45,667 bases of DNA from an uncultured Bacteroidales bacterium. Lineage in GTDB: Bacteria; Bacteroidota; Bacteroidia; Bacteroidales; Muribaculaceae. The notes under the pieces are model-generated. The model did no database searches. It was given only the letters and a program-made list of their open reading frames with translations, and was not told where the DNA came from. Both the position numbers and the translations under genes were made by a program. Shown one piece after another: positions 44,989 through 45,667 of the stretch (its first letter is position 1; each line of letters starts with the position of its first letter). The stretch spans positions 1 to 45,667 of the forward strand of contig CAMWPM010000013.1 of assembly GCA_947176235.1 (NCBI GenBank). The letters run 5' to 3'.

Positions 44989-45459
44989 ATGACCACGCTT
45001 ATCATCGTCTTAGTCATAATCTTTCTCGTCGTCGGGCTCGCCGGATGCATCGTGCCCGTCCTCCCCGGAGTTCCCATCGCCTTTGCCGCCCTGCTGTTGC
45101 TGGTATGGCTCGGCTACCCCGTGGGGTGGGCTGCGATCGCTTTGGCAGGCGTACTGACACTCACAGTGGTCATCCTTGATTACGTGATTCCCGCGCTCGG
45201 CGTCAAATGGGCGGGAGGAAGTTCCTACGGCAAGTGGGGATGTGTAGTCGGGACACTCGTCGGAATGTTTTTCTTCCCCGTCGGATTGATTCTCGGACCG
45301 TTTCTGGGTGCTCTCGCAGGCGAACTTTTCGGCAACCGTACGCTGGATGTGGCAATGAAATCGGCAGTCGGTTCGCTCGTCGGATTCCTGATCGGAACGG
45401 TGCTGAAAGTAGCCGTCACATTCTACATCATATTTGTGGCTCTCAGCGCATTAATATAA
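44989..45459 (+). CDS. DUF456 membrane protein
   Basis: A 156-residue, very hydrophobic protein with about four to five membrane helices and Gly-rich repeats (GLAGCIVPVLPGVPIAF near 16-32; FFFPVGLILGPFLGALAGELFGN near 94-116). This is the DUF456 pattern. No role is established. It is on the same strand as the lipid kinase and may be co-transcribed. Confidence 0.85.
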   Translation: MTTLIIVLVIIFLVVGLAGCIVPVLPGVPIAFAALLLLVWLGYPVGWAAIALAGVLTLTVVILDYVIPALGVKWAGGSSYGKWGCVVGTLVGMFFFPVGLILGPFLGALAGELFGNRTLDVAMKSAVGSLVGFLIGTVLKVAVTFYIIFVALSALI

Positions 45460-45532
45460 GCACATAAGTCGGAGCGAATAAATTGACTTTAAATTCAAAT
45501 TTCTGACTTTTTAAAAAAATCGCAAAAATCGC

Positions 45533-45563
45533 TTGACCAAATAAAAATAAAGCAGTAACTTTG
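45533..45563 (+). promoter_or_regulatory. tRNA-Pro promoter
   Basis: TTG (45533-45535), 20 nt, TAACTTTG (45556-45563), 60 nt before the tRNA. Confidence 0.7.
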
Positions 45564-45623
45564 CGCTACTTTTTTGACGGCACATCGTTACGTCAAGAAA
45601 TTGCAAGAGAAAAAATTGCCAAT

Positions 45624-45667
45624 CGGGGTGTAGCACAGTTGGCAGCGCGCCACGTTCGGGACGTGGA
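45624..45667 (+). tRNA. tRNA-Pro (anticodon CGG), partial
   Basis: The first 44 nt of a tRNA, cut by the window end: acceptor start CGGGGTG, D arm, anticodon stem CCACG/CGTGG and loop TTCGGGA. The anticodon CGG reads CCG. The 3' half lies outside the window. Confidence 0.85.

Overview
The window looks like chromosomal DNA of a GC-rich member of the Bacteroidales, most likely Muribaculaceae or a close relative (the family is inferred). The evidence is of three kinds. Many genes have a Bacteroidetes-type promoter, TAnnTTTG with TTG or TTTG about 19-20 nt upstream, and Shine-Dalgarno sequences are weak or absent. Several families are typical of the phylum: TlpA-like thioredoxins, a fused CcsBA, MTAN-LuxS, and lipoproteins with Ser-Asp-rich starts. 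Most of the DNA is ordinary core genome with genes in short same-strand runs.

Layout. 1-8.9 kb: a small secreted protein, then a mostly minus-strand run of a TPR protein, fabF-acpP, truA, speA, a DUF2156 protein, a periplasmic thioredoxin and mdh. 8.9-11.2 kb: a lower-GC accessory patch with short repeats, the C-terminal remnant of an alpha/beta hydrolase and an intact AAA ATPase with a nuclease-like C-terminus (DUF234 type). 11.2-19.5 kb: a plus-strand run of M24 aminopeptidase, EamA transporter, hexuronate MFS transporter, uxaC, uxuA, SDR-type uxuB and dusB. The uxaC/uxuB/uxuA set takes glucuronate through fructuronate and mannonate to 2-keto-3-deoxygluconate. 19.6-27.8 kb: a second EamA transporter, tRNA-Gly(CCC), a HAD phosphatase, mtnN-luxS-meaB-mutS, slyD and tRNA-Leu(UAA).

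27.8-37.6 kb is the envelope/redox part: a small acidic protein, a META lipoprotein, a TlpA-like thioredoxin lacking the usual cis-proline, a PH-domain membrane protein, and a minus-strand operon of outer-membrane barrel, imelysin lipoprotein, di-heme cytochrome lipoprotein and CcsBA cytochrome c maturation protein. A lipoprotein flavodoxin is transcribed divergently from the barrel. This is the most interesting part of the window: it reads as a cell-envelope redox or iron module that carries its own heme-attachment machinery, and the cytochrome has a possible surface-export signal. 37.6-45.7 kb: an AGCS sodium:alanine symporter downstream of a very large TamB-like protein, a divergent lipid kinase, a DUF456 membrane protein, and a tRNA-Pro(CGG) cut by the window end.

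No CRISPR array, rRNA, complete insertion sequence, prophage or integrase was seen. Promoters and terminators were found by eye. Functions are read from protein motifs and were not checked by database search.
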